DNA from: Streptomyces sp. SCUT-3
GTDB taxonomy: Bacteria > Actinomycetota > Actinomycetes > Streptomycetales > Streptomycetaceae
Length of the DNA: 64,000 nt
Reading direction: 5' to 3'
Assembly (NCBI RefSeq): GCF_014083985.1
Contig: NZ_CP046907.1
Location: 6,011,150 to 6,075,149, forward strand
This document shows, piece by piece, positions 19,494 to 27,685 of the stretch. The position numbers were made by a program, and so were the translations under genes. Every line of letters starts with the position of its first letter. The stretch's first letter is position 1. The notes under the pieces are model-generated. The model saw only the letters and a program-made list of their open reading frames with translations, was not told where the DNA came from and ran no database searches.

Positions 19494-20720
19494 TCAGAGG
19501 CGGACGACGACCAGGGCGGTGTCGTCGCAGGCGCCGTCGCCGCCGAGGCGGGTCACGAGGGTGTCGGCCAGGTGCTCGACGTCCAGCCGCGCATGACGGG
19601 AGAGGGCGTCGGTCAGGCGCGCCAGGCCGGCGTCGATGTCCTCGCCGCGGCGTTCGACGAGCCCGTCCGTGTAGAGCACGAGGGTGTCCCCGGGGGAGTA
19701 GGAAAGGGCGGCCTGGGGGCCGGGGAGGATCTCGGAGCGGGCGCCCAGCGGCGGGTCGGTGGCCCGGTCCAGCAGCTCGAAGGACCCGTCGGCGTGCACC
19801 AGGACCGGCGGCAGGTGTCCGGCGCTGCTGTACGTGAGCAGGCGGGCGGAGCTGTCGACGAGGACCTTGACCGCGGTGGTGGCCAGGGCTCCGTCGATGG
19901 AGCGGGCGTACCGGCCCAGGATCTCCATGGCGGAGGCCGGGCTGTTGATGGCGCGGATGGCCGCGCTCAGGGCGCTGCGGAGCATGCCCATGACGGCGGC
20001 GGCCTCCAGGCCCTGGCCGACCACGTCACCGACCGCCACCGCGAAGCAGCCGTCGGGAAGGTCGACCAGGTCGTACCAGTCGCCGCACACGTTCAGCGAT
20101 CCGACGGCGGGCAGGTAGCGCACCGCGACCTCCTTGTGCCGCTCGAGGTCCGGCGTGTGGAGCATGGACTCCTGCAGGGTGAGGGCGACCCTGCGCTCGC
20201 GCGCGTGGGCCTGCCGCAACTCCTCGTTCAGCCGCCGCAGGTCCTGCGCCCGGGCGTAGAGCTCGGCCTCCATCACCTCCTGGGGCGCGTTCGGCTCCGC
20301 CCCCGGCGGCCGGCGGGAGTGGACGAACTCGGTCACGTCCTCCACCCGGTGGATGATCCACGCCACCGCGCCGTCCGGCCCCAGGACGGGGGTGTTTATC
20401 GGGGACCACCACCGCTCCTCGAACCCCCCGGGCCTGTCGGCGGCCGGGATGTCGTACTTCTGCAGCGTCATGGTGTCGGGCTCCTTGTGGAGCAGGGTCC
20501 GCTGCAGCGAGGCGTTCAGGTTCCGCACTCCGTCGGCCTCGGGGTCCGCGGGGTTGTCCGGGAACGCGTCGAAGATGTGCCGCCCGAGCAGGTCGTCCCT
20601 GGTGCGCCCGGTCGCCGCCAGGTAGGCCCGGTTCACGTCCACGATGACCAGGTCCGGGCCCAGTACCAGGTACGGGCTCGGCGTGGCTGCGAACAACGCC
20701 GCGTAGTCGATCTCTGTCAC
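19494..20720 (-). CDS. PAS-containing SpoIIE/PP2C serine phosphatase
   Basis: 408 residues. An N-terminal PAS domain (about 5-120; YLVLGPDLVIVDVNRAY, LLGRHIFDAFPDNP) is followed by a coiled segment (about 140-175) and a SpoIIE-type phosphatase domain (about 180-405) with CGDWYDLVDL, VGDVVGQGLEAA, LYTDGLVERRGE and CDDTALVVV. Such proteins link redox, light or ligand sensing to anti-sigma partner switching. GTG at 20720 has GGGGAGGAG six bases upstream, better than the GTG at 20744. No anti-sigma or STAS gene is adjacent. It is soluble, unlike the membrane-bound paralogue at 6014. Confidence 0.9.
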   Translation of the reverse strand: MTEIDYAALFAATPSPYLVLGPDLVIVDVNRAYLAATGRTRDDLLGRHIFDAFPDNPADPEADGVRNLNASLQRTLLHKEPDTMTLQKYDIPAADRPGGFEERWWSPINTPVLGPDGAVAWIIHRVEDVTEFVHSRRPPGAEPNAPQEVMEAELYARAQDLRRLNEELRQAHARERRVALTLQESMLHTPDLERHKEVAVRYLPAVGSLNVCGDWYDLVDLPDGCFAVAVGDVVGQGLEAAAVMGMLRSALSAAIRAINSPASAMEILGRYARSIDGALATTAVKVLVDSSARLLTYSSAGHLPPVLVHADGSFELLDRATDPPLGARSEILPGPQAALSYSPGDTLVLYTDGLVERRGEDIDAGLARLTDALSRHARLDVEHLADTLVTRLGGDGACDDTALVVVRL

Positions 20721-21030
20721 CAGCCACTCCTCCCCGTTCACCACCGGCCGACGCCCACCCCACTGCCCAATCTACGGAGCCTTCGGCCCCGCCGCCTGCG
20801 CCGCCCACTCCCGGGGCGGTCCGGTCCGCCGTGCCGCCCCGCCGACCGGGCCGTGGAGGCGGTCGTCCTGCCGGGCCGGTCAGGGGGTGCCGTCCTCCGG
20901 GGACTCCCGCAGGTTCCGCGGGAAACGGATCCCGGGACGCCGGTCCAGCCGGATCCGCCCGGTGGGCACGAGCCCCGCGGCGGCGAGGGCACAGGCCTCG
21001 CGGACGGCGGCAGTGGCCGGCCCTGAGGCG

Positions 21031-21384
21031 TCAGTGCGGAGCGCGGAGACCGGTGATCAGGACGTGGCCGGTGGCCGGGCAGCGGACGGCGGGATAGCCG
21101 AGGCGGGTGAGCAGGTCGTGCACGGCCAGGTGGATCGCGTCCCGCACGCTCCCGTGGGGGCCTGCGCCCGCGTCCCGCGCCCGTTCGTCGTGCCGGGGGG
21201 AGGGGGCCGCCAGGGCGGTGAACTCCTCGCTGGTCTGCCAGCGCACGGCGATCCCGTCCGGGCCGGGGGAAAGACGCAATCCTGCCGTGCCCGCGGAGGT
21301 GTGGGCGTCGAAACCGGCCTCGGCCAGGTCACGGCACAGCTGATCGGTCAGCAGGGCGGAGACGTCGTGGAGCACGGGCACCAT
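21031..21384 (-). CDS. Hypothetical protein (about 117 residues)
   Basis: ATG at 21384 gives MVPVLHDVSALLTDQLCRDL and the frame ends TGHVLITGLRAPH. A GGGAG lies upstream. It is predicted soluble, with an N-terminal helix and then a beta-strand-rich part (GLRLSPGPDGIAVRW). A TTG at 21447 could extend it by 21 residues. The family is not recognised; similar small proteins are common in Streptomyces. Just downstream, another leftward frame (about 20886-21045) is also coding-like but has no start codon. Confidence 0.6.
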   Translation of the reverse strand: MVPVLHDVSALLTDQLCRDLAEAGFDAHTSAGTAGLRLSPGPDGIAVRWQTSEEFTALAAPSPRHDERARDAGAGPHGSVRDAIHLAVHDLLTRLGYPAVRCPATGHVLITGLRAPH

Positions 21385-21528
21385 TTTCTCCCGGAGCCCC
21401 CCGGGGCCGTACCGCCGGTGGAGCGGATTGTGTGAAGGAGCGGGCAAGAGGCCGTGACGGTCACCCGACGCGCCCCGCGGACGGGACCCCGCGGACGGGA
21501 CCCCATGGGTGGGACCCCGTCGGGCGGG

Positions 21529-22731
21529 TCAGCGGTCCGCGCCGCCGGACTGCGGCAGGATCCGCAGGACGTCGCGCGCGGCGGAGAGTTCGGACAGCCC
21601 GCGCGGGTCGCCCGGCGAGCGCCCGGTCAGGGCTTCGACGCGGCGCAGCCGGTAGCGCACGGTGTTGGGGTGGCAGTACAGCCTGCGGCCGGTCTCCCGG
21701 GCCGAGCCGCCGCAGTCGAGCCAGGCGTCCAGGGTGCCGAGCAGCGCCGAGCGGTCGTCGGCGGGCAGGTCGAGCAGCGGGCCGAGGACGGCACGCGCCA
21801 TCCGCCCGGCCTCGACGGGTGCCGCGGCGGCCAGCAGGGCGATCGGGCTCTCCTCGAACTGTGCGACGGCGGGCGTGCCCGCCGGCAGTGCGTCCAGGGC
21901 GATCCGGGCCAGGCGCAGGGCCTCGGGCGTGTCCTTCAGCGCGTCGTAGACCGGGCTGACACCGGTCCGTGCGGCGGGCTCCCGGCGCAGCAGGGCCAGC
22001 ACGTCCCCGGCGGTGCCCGCGGGCCCCAGGGCGAGCACCCCGATCTGCCGGTCGGGCAGCAGCCGCCAGGCCGAGCGGACGTCGCGCGTCTCCAGCAGGG
22101 GCACGATGCCGGGCAGGGCCTCGCGTCCGGCGGCGGGAACCTCGGCGGCGACGACGAGGAACCGCCCCTCCAGGGGGAGCTGCAGTGTCACGGCGGTCCG
22201 CCACAGGGCGGCCCGGTCCGAGACCACCCCGGTCAGCAGCGCCTCGACCAGGACGGACCGCTCGTGCTCGCGTTGCAGCATCAGCTCCGCGGCCGTCTCC
22301 CGGTAGGAGGTGGCCACCGCGTCCGCGTACTCGCCCATCAGCCGCCACACGTCCGCGGCGACGTCCACCAGGCTGTCGCTGCCGACCGTCCCGGAGGCGC
22401 GCGCCTCGGCCACCAGGGTGTCCCACAGGTAGGCGAACGAGGTCCGGAAGGCGTGCAGCACCTCCGGCAGCGGCGCGCCCTGGAGCGCCCGCTCCCGGCC
22501 GGTCCGCTGGGGCGCGCGCGGACCGGGCCGCCCCTCCCCGGTGAACTGCTCGAAGATCGTCGTCAGGTTGCCGCGCACGGACCGGTGCAGTTCCTCGGCG
22601 GTGACGGCGTCGACGGCGGTGTAGAAGTCGATCTCCCCCCGGATGCGGTCGCACATCGCGGTGGCCAGCTCGTCCACCCGCTCCTGCAGGCTCCTGGCCA
22701 CCGCCGCGATCCCTGGGTCCACGCCGGTCAT
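21529..22731 (-). CDS. PucR/CdaR-type transcriptional regulator
   Basis: 400 residues starting at ATG 22731 (MTGVDPGIAAVARSL). The C-terminal 60 residues form the PucR helix-turn-helix (SARETGRRLYCHPNTVRYRL, then RVEALTGRSPGD); the middle (about 160-290) is a GGDEF-like region common in this family, and the N-terminus is a helical sensor. These proteins act as activators of catabolic genes. It is divergent from the acyl-CoA ligase with a 147-base gap that contains an 18-bp perfect palindrome, so it probably controls the ligase. The effector is unknown. Confidence 0.85.
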   Translation of the reverse strand: MTGVDPGIAAVARSLQERVDELATAMCDRIRGEIDFYTAVDAVTAEELHRSVRGNLTTIFEQFTGEGRPGPRAPQRTGRERALQGAPLPEVLHAFRTSFAYLWDTLVAEARASGTVGSDSLVDVAADVWRLMGEYADAVATSYRETAAELMLQREHERSVLVEALLTGVVSDRAALWRTAVTLQLPLEGRFLVVAAEVPAAGREALPGIVPLLETRDVRSAWRLLPDRQIGVLALGPAGTAGDVLALLRREPAARTGVSPVYDALKDTPEALRLARIALDALPAGTPAVAQFEESPIALLAAAAPVEAGRMARAVLGPLLDLPADDRSALLGTLDAWLDCGGSARETGRRLYCHPNTVRYRLRRVEALTGRSPGDPRGLSELSAARDVLRILPQSGGADR

Positions 22732-22843
22732 GGGCCCCAGGCTACGGGGGCCCTTGTCCCGGCGAACAAAGGCCCCCGAGTCCGGCTTGTCCGGAGGCCC
22801 ATAGGCCGGGAGCGGCCTCCTCGGCGACGATGACTCGCATCCT

Positions 22844-22861
22844 CGTGCCGACGTCGGCACG
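22844..22861. promoter_or_regulatory. Perfect 18-bp palindrome upstream of the acyl-CoA ligase
   Basis: CGTGCCGACGTCGGCACG is self-complementary and ends 17 bases before the ATG at 22879. Its position suits an operator; the divergent PucR-type protein is the obvious candidate binder, but this is inference. Confidence 0.6.
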
Positions 22862-22878
22862 CGAGCCGGAGGAGTGCC

Positions 22879-24372
22879 ATGACCAACCTTGCCCTGAACC
22901 TGGTGCGGACCGCCGCGGAGCACCCGGAGCGGCCCGCCATCCGATTCGGGGAGTCCGTGTACTCCTACGCGGAACTCGACGGGGCCTCCGCGCGGGTGGC
23001 CGGCGCGCTGGTCGCCGACGGACTGCGGCCCGGCGACCGGGTGGCCGTGATGCTGCCCAACGTCCCCGCCGTCGTCGCCCTGTACTACGGCGTGATGCGG
23101 GCGGGCGGCGTGGTGGTGCCGATGAACCCCCTGCTCAAGGCACGGGAGGTGGAGCACTACCTGTCCGACTCCGGAGCGTCCCGGCTGCTGGTCGCCGACG
23201 CGTTCGCCGCCGAGGCGGCCCTCGGCGCCGAGGCCGCCGGCACCCCGTGGAGCCGCGTGGGCGGCACCGGGCTCGCCGACGAGCTCCGGGGCGGCGAGCC
23301 GGTGGCCGAGCCGGTGGAGAAGGACGGCGACGACTCCGCGGTGATCCTCTACACCTCGGGGACCACCGGCCGCCCCAAGGGCGCGGAGCTGACGCACGCC
23401 AACCTCACGCACAACGTCCGGGTGGTCACCGGGCTGTTCTCCATGACACCGCAGGACGTCGTCATGGGCTGCCTGCCGCTGTTCCACACCTTCGGCCAGT
23501 GCTGTGCGATGAACGCCTCGATACTCGGCGGCGCCTGCCTGGTGCTCATCCCGCGGTTCGACCCCGCCCAGGTGCTCGGGGCGATGGAGCAGCACAAGGT
23601 GACCGTCTTCCAGGGCGTGCCGACGATGTACAACGCGCTGCTGCACCAGCCCGGCACGGCCGACACCGGCTCGCTGCGGATGTGTGTGTCCGGCGGCGCC
23701 GCGCTGCCGGTGGAGGTGCTGCGCGGGTTCGAGGAGCGCTTCGACTGCATGGTGCTGGAGGGCTTCGGCATGTCGGAGACCTCGCCGGTCGTCACGTTCA
23801 ACCACCCCGACCGGCCGCGCAAGGCCGGTTCCATCGGCACCCCGATCGAGGGGGTCGAGGTGCGGCTGGTCGCCCCGGACGGCAGCGACGTGCCGCAGGG
23901 CGAGGTCGGCGAGATCGCCATCCGCGGGTACAACGTGATGAAGGGGTACTGGAACGCCCCGCAGAGCACCGCGGAGGCGATCCCGGACGGCTGGTTCCGC
24001 TCCGGCGACCTGGCCCGCCAGGACGAGGACGGCTACTTCTTCGTCGTCGACCGCAAGAAGGACATGATCATCCGCGGCGGCTACAACGTCTACCCCCGAG
24101 AGCTGGAGGAGGTGCTCAACGAGCACCCCGACGTCGTCGAGGCCGCCGTCCTCGGCGTCCCGCACGCCGAGCTCGGCGAGGAGGTCGCCGCCGCGGTCGT
24201 GGTGCGCCCCGGCTCGGGCACCGGCGCCGAGGAACTGCGGGCCTACGTCAAGGAGCGGGTCGCCGCGTACAAGTACCCGCGCCACGTCCGGCTCCTGGAC
24301 ACCCTCCCCAAGGGCGCCACGGGGAAGATCCTCAAGCGGGAGATCGACCTCGGCTCCCCGGCCGGGGCGTGA
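22879..24372 (+). CDS. Long-chain fatty acid--CoA ligase (AMP-forming)
   Basis: 497 residues of the ANL superfamily. The ATP-binding P-loop YTSGTTGRPKGAE (about 155-167), YNVMKGYW, the hinge SGDLARQDEDGYFFVVDRKKD and the C-terminal catalytic Lys in PKGATGKILKRE are all present. It activates fatty or aryl acids to CoA thioesters for beta-oxidation or biosynthesis. ATG at 22879 follows GGAGGAG. It starts the local group of acyl-CoA genes (thiolase, hotdog thioesterase, acyl-CoA dehydrogenase) and is followed by a strong hairpin, so it is probably transcribed alone from the palindrome-bearing promoter. Confidence 0.92.
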   Translation: MTNLALNLVRTAAEHPERPAIRFGESVYSYAELDGASARVAGALVADGLRPGDRVAVMLPNVPAVVALYYGVMRAGGVVVPMNPLLKAREVEHYLSDSGASRLLVADAFAAEAALGAEAAGTPWSRVGGTGLADELRGGEPVAEPVEKDGDDSAVILYTSGTTGRPKGAELTHANLTHNVRVVTGLFSMTPQDVVMGCLPLFHTFGQCCAMNASILGGACLVLIPRFDPAQVLGAMEQHKVTVFQGVPTMYNALLHQPGTADTGSLRMCVSGGAALPVEVLRGFEERFDCMVLEGFGMSETSPVVTFNHPDRPRKAGSIGTPIEGVEVRLVAPDGSDVPQGEVGEIAIRGYNVMKGYWNAPQSTAEAIPDGWFRSGDLARQDEDGYFFVVDRKKDMIIRGGYNVYPRELEEVLNEHPDVVEAAVLGVPHAELGEEVAAAVVVRPGSGTGAEELRAYVKERVAAYKYPRHVRLLDTLPKGATGKILKREIDLGSPAGA

Positions 24373-24377
24373 CCACC

Positions 24378-24420
24378 GGCCGGTCCCGCCCGCGGGGCTC
24401 CCCCGCGGGCGGAACCGGCC
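24378..24420. terminator. Terminator hairpin after the acyl-CoA ligase
   Basis: GGCCGGTcCCGCCCGCGGGG pairs with CCCCGCGGGCGGaACCGGCC across a three-base loop: 20 pairs with one mismatch. It lies just after the ligase stop and before the convergent gene ending at 24467, so it may act in both directions. Confidence 0.8.
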
Positions 24421-24466
24421 CGGCTCCGCGCCGAGGACGGGGAGCCGCACCCCGGCCGGGAGGGGG

Positions 24467-24850
24467 TCAACGGGCGCCGAGCGAATCGGCCAGGCCGCGG
24501 GCCTCGGCCCTGCCGAGGCCGACAGCGATCTGGACGGTGGGATTCGTCAACCGCTCCGCCACGACGGGGTGGGCGATCAACCGGTCGCCCAGCACGACGG
24601 CCACACCGTTCTTCGGCTCGGGCCGTTCGGCGAGGCGCCCCGTCAGGTCCGAGAACCGGTCGGCGTCCTCGTCCCGCAGGGTGACTTCGACGACCCAGCC
24701 CTGCCCTTCCGCCGTACGGTCGAGCACGCCGACGGCCTCGACGCTCCGCACGTCCAGCCCGCCCGGCCCGGAGACCGTGACGCACGTACTGCCGCCGTCG
24801 GCGGTGAGGGTAGAGCGAGCCGAGGGGTTCCCTGCCCGGACGAGCCGCAC
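24467..24850 (-). CDS. SecD head-domain-like small protein
   Basis: GTG at 24850 gives about 127 residues. The C-terminal 90 (VEVTLRDEDADRFSDLTGRL, then GVAVVLGDRLIAHPVVAERL) resemble the periplasmic P1-head part of SecD, where an A-x-x-F-x-x-L-T motif is followed by A-V-V-L-D-x-x-V-x-S-A-P. No transmembrane helices or signal peptide are present, so it is not a working SecD; such orphan SecDF-head proteins occur in actinomycetes as lipoproteins or accessory proteins of unknown function. The start is uncertain because the frame continues into the thiolase 3' end. It may be the remaining tail of a longer gene. Confidence 0.5.
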   Translation of the reverse strand: MRLVRAGNPSARSTLTADGGSTCVTVSGPGGLDVRSVEAVGVLDRTAEGQGWVVEVTLRDEDADRFSDLTGRLAERPEPKNGVAVVLGDRLIAHPVVAERLTNPTVQIAVGLGRAEARGLADSLGAR

Positions 24851-24884
24851 CCCCGTCGCGGGAGGCCCCGGTGCGCCGTGGCGG

Positions 24885-26108
24885 TCAGACCCGTTCCACG
24901 AGCATCGCCACGCCCTGGCCGACACCCACGCACAGGGTGGCCAGGCCGCGGCGGGCGTCCTCCCGCTCCATGCGGCCGAGCAGGGTGAGCAGGATGCGGG
25001 CGCCCGAGCAGCCCAGCGGGTGTCCCAGTGCGATGGCGCCGCCGTCGGCGTTGACCTTCTCCTCGTCGAGCCCGAGCCGGCGGACGACCGCCAGCGCCTG
25101 GACGGCGAAGGCCTCGTTGAGCTCGACGGCGCCCAGGTCGCCGGCCTGCCAGCCGGCCCTGGCGAGGGCCTTCTCGGTGGCGGGCACCGGTCCCAGACCC
25201 ATGAGGTGGGGCTGCACACCGGCCGACGCGGAGGTGACGATCCTGGCCCGCGGGACGAGCCCGTACCGTTCGACGGCGGCCGCGCCGGCAACCACCAGGG
25301 CGGCGGCGCCGTCGGACAGCGGGGAGGAGGAGCCGGCGGTCACGACGCCGTCCTTGCGGAAGATCGTCCGCAGGGAGCCGAGTTTCTCCGAGGTCGTGGA
25401 CGGGCGCGGCCCCTCGTCGTGCTCCACGAGGCCGTCCCCGACCGGGACCGGCACGATCTCCCGGTCGAAGTGCCCCGCCTCCCGGGCCGCGACGGCGCGC
25501 CGGTGGCTGCGGAGGGCGAAGGCGTCGGAGTCGGCGCGGGTGATGCCGTCCAGCGCGGCGACCTCCTCGGCCGTCTCGCCCATCGACAGGGTCACCTTCG
25601 ACGCCTCCGGTCCCGCCCCGGCGGGCACGGCCCGGTCGGAGGCGGTGAAACGCGGATTGGTGAAGCGCCACCCCAGTGAGGTGTCGTGCATCTGTCCCGG
25701 CTTGGACCAGGGGGTGCCGGGCTTCTCGACGACCCAGGGGGCACGGGTCATCGACTCCACGCCGCCCGCGACGACCACGTCCGCCTCCCCGGCGCGGATC
25801 GCCTGGGCGGCCGAGGCGACCGCGGTCAGGCCCGAGGCGCACAGCCGGTTGACGGTGTACCCGGGCACCGTGTGGGGGAGGCCGGCCAGCAGCACGGCCA
25901 TCCGGGCCACGTTGCGGTTGTCCTCGCCTGCCTGGTTCGCGGCGCCGAGGACCACTTCGTCCACGGCGTCCGCCGGGACGGCCGAGCGGCGGACGGCCTC
26001 CGCGACGACCAGGGCGGCCAGGTCGTCGGGGCGCACGCCGGCCAGGGCGCCGCCGTAGCGGCCCTGCGGGGTGCGGGCTCCGTCGACGAGGTAGACCTCT
26101 TCAGCCAC
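24885..26108 (-). CDS. Acetyl-CoA acyltransferase (thiolase)
   Basis: 407 residues of the degradative/biosynthetic thiolase family. Nucleophilic Cys90 lies in NRLCASGL; the C-terminal GHPLGCSGAR carries the second Cys and the catalytic His, and ELNEAFAVQ provides Asn-Glu. It cleaves 3-ketoacyl-CoA or condenses acetyl-CoA in the cytosol. GTG at 26108 follows GGGAGGGA; the longer frame upstream reads through the promoter region. It is divergent from a hotdog thioesterase, with a CCGAA-n2-TTCGG dyad in the 187-base gap, and near other acyl-CoA enzymes; an aromatic-acid (PaaJ-like) or fatty-acid pathway would both fit. Confidence 0.92.
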   Translation of the reverse strand: MAEEVYLVDGARTPQGRYGGALAGVRPDDLAALVVAEAVRRSAVPADAVDEVVLGAANQAGEDNRNVARMAVLLAGLPHTVPGYTVNRLCASGLTAVASAAQAIRAGEADVVVAGGVESMTRAPWVVEKPGTPWSKPGQMHDTSLGWRFTNPRFTASDRAVPAGAGPEASKVTLSMGETAEEVAALDGITRADSDAFALRSHRRAVAAREAGHFDREIVPVPVGDGLVEHDEGPRPSTTSEKLGSLRTIFRKDGVVTAGSSSPLSDGAAALVVAGAAAVERYGLVPRARIVTSASAGVQPHLMGLGPVPATEKALARAGWQAGDLGAVELNEAFAVQALAVVRRLGLDEEKVNADGGAIALGHPLGCSGARILLTLLGRMEREDARRGLATLCVGVGQGVAMLVERV

Positions 26109-26259
26109 GGCTTCCCTCCCGGGGGGAGGCGGCCGCCCGGCCGAACGGTGCGCGGCGGTGCACGGGGGAGTCGGGGTGCTCGGGAGAGCCGTGGGGCATG
26201 CTTTCCACCTCTTGACAGGCAGGAGTGATGCTGAATTACTGGGCCGCGTCGCACCGTAA

Positions 26260-26271
26260 CCGAATGTTCGG
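26260..26271. promoter_or_regulatory. Dyad operator between thiolase and thioesterase
   Basis: CCGAATGTTCGG is a CCGAA-n2-TTCGG inverted repeat, embedded in ACCGTAACCGAATGTTCGGT with a further CGGT on the right. TetR-family regulators of acyl-CoA genes (for example PaaR or FadR types) bind similar CCGA-CGGT sites. It lies 25 bases before the thioesterase start. The nearby TetR gene at 27686 is a candidate binder. Confidence 0.55.
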
Positions 26272-26295
26272 TCGGTATACAAGGTGGTGTAAAAG

Positions 26296-26724
26296 GTGAA
26301 CGAGGTCGTCGAGACGGCTCCCGGTCCCGTGCAGAGGATGTTCGCCGAGGACGTGGCGTCCCGGAGCCTGGGCATCGAACTGCTGGAGCACGGCGAGGGG
26401 ACCGCCCGTCTCCGCATGACGGTGACCCCGGCCATGGTCAACGGGCACGGCATCGCCCACGGCGGCTACCTCTTCCTCCTCGCGGACACCGCGTTCGCCT
26501 GCGCCTGCAACGGCCACGGCCCCGTGACCGTCGCGGCCGGCGCCGGGATCGACTTCGTCGCCCCGGCCCGTGAGGGCGACGTCCTCGTCGCCACCGCCGA
26601 GGAGCGCACCCGGTTCGGCCGCAGCGGCATCTACGACGTCAGCGTCCTGCGCGGCGACGAGGTGGTGGCGGAGTTCCGCGGACGCAGCCGCGCCCTGCGG
26701 GGCGCACGGCCGGAGCAGCCGTGA
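26296..26724 (+). CDS. PaaI-type hotdog acyl-CoA thioesterase
   Basis: 142 residues. A single hotdog fold is indicated by MVNGHGIAHGGYLFLLADTA (about 51-70), in which the Asn/His-Gly and Asp residues are the PaaI active-site pattern, and by VLRGDEVVAEFRGRSRAL near the end. It hydrolyses stalled (hydroxy)phenylacetyl- or other acyl-CoAs and so frees CoA. GTG at 26296 follows AAAAGG. It is divergent from the thiolase; together with the ligase it suggests aromatic or fatty acid catabolism, though no PaaABCDE epoxidase genes are in the window. Confidence 0.88.
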   Translation: MNEVVETAPGPVQRMFAEDVASRSLGIELLEHGEGTARLRMTVTPAMVNGHGIAHGGYLFLLADTAFACACNGHGPVTVAAGAGIDFVAPAREGDVLVATAEERTRFGRSGIYDVSVLRGDEVVAEFRGRSRALRGARPEQP

Positions 26725-26751
26725 CGGGCGGAGGGCCTGCGGTCCCGGCGT

Positions 26752-26771
26752 GCGCGCCCCGCAGGGCGCGC
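26752..26771 (+). terminator. Short hairpin after the thioesterase gene
   Basis: GCGCGCCC and GGGCGCGC form an eight-pair stem with a CGCA loop 28 bases after the stop. No T run. The 319 bases from here to the next gene contain no other feature apart from a relatively AT-rich patch near 26925-26950 that may be a promoter. Confidence 0.5.
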
Positions 26772-27090
26772 CCCTGAAGCGGGGAACCGCGCCGGACCGG
26801 CGGACGGCCTTCGCCTGCAGTGCCCCCGTTCTCCGGCGCGGTCCCTCGCCCCGCCCCGTGTGCCCGGGAGCGCCTCCTGCCGCGCCGTGAGTACGGGAAG
26901 CGGCGGGCCGGCGATCCGTCATCTTCGTTCATTTGTCCGAAAATGCACGTTCCTCGGCGTGGGGTCGGGTATCCGCCTTCGACAGGGCGCGGGCCGCACA
27001 CGACGGCGCCTCGCCGTACGCCGTGCACCTTGCGTCGTGCACCCTGCGCAGCCCGCCGCCGTAACCCCCACGACACGGAAGGCAGGACCG

Positions 27091-27615
27091 ATGAGGAAGA
27101 CCGCAGCGCCGACGACAGCAGCCACGACCGCCGTGCCTCCGGACGTGCAGGAGTGCGTGGCGGACTGGGGCAGCAGGGACAAGAGCCTCCCGGGCGGCAG
27201 CCATCCGCAGCTGACGGGCATCAGGGCGGGGCGGCACGAGTGCTTCGACCGCCTGGTGTTCGACCTGCGCGACACGGGCGGCGGCCTCGACGCGGGCTGC
27301 CGGGCCCGGTACGTGGACACCCTCCACCAGCTCGGCTCCGGCAGCCCGGTTCCCGTCGGGGGAGGGGCGGTCCTCGAAGTCGTCGTCGGAGCCCCCTCCT
27401 ACGACGTCCGCACCGGTGGGCCCACCTACGACGCGGAGTTCGGCGCCCCGCTGCCCGGCGTCGCCCTCGGCGGCCACCGCACCTTCCGGGACGCGCGCTT
27501 CGCCGGCGGCTTCGAGGGCGAGACCCAGATCGGACTCGGGGTCCGGGCCCGGTTGCCCTTCCGGGTCTTCCGGACCGCCGACCACCTCGTGGTGGACGTC
27601 GCCCACACCTGGTGA
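27091..27615 (+). CDS. AMIN-like domain protein
   Basis: 174 residues from ATG 27091 (ribosome site GGAAGG). The body matches the actinobacterial AMIN-like domain: CVADWGSRDKSLPGG, HECFDRLVFDLRDTG, GLGVRARLPFRVF and a final DHLVVDVAHTW. Relatives are usually secreted and may bind peptidoglycan or membranes, but here the N-terminus (MRKTAAPTTAATTAVPP) is Ala/Thr-rich and lacks a clear hydrophobic core, so export is doubtful. The two cysteines (near residues 24 and 48) could form a disulfide. No link to the acyl-CoA genes on either side is evident. Confidence 0.75.
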   Translation: MRKTAAPTTAATTAVPPDVQECVADWGSRDKSLPGGSHPQLTGIRAGRHECFDRLVFDLRDTGGGLDAGCRARYVDTLHQLGSGSPVPVGGGAVLEVVVGAPSYDVRTGGPTYDAEFGAPLPGVALGGHRTFRDARFAGGFEGETQIGLGVRARLPFRVFRTADHLVVDVAHTW

Positions 27616-27685
27616 CCCGCACGGGGCGGCCGGGAGCCGGGGTGGCCTACCGCGCCGCAGGGCCGGCAGGGCGGGAACCGGGTCC

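Noticed and set aside
20886..21045. Leftward coding-like frame (RIRLDRRPGIRFPRNLRESP)
   Set aside because: No start codon is available between an upstream TGA and the segment; kept only as a remark.
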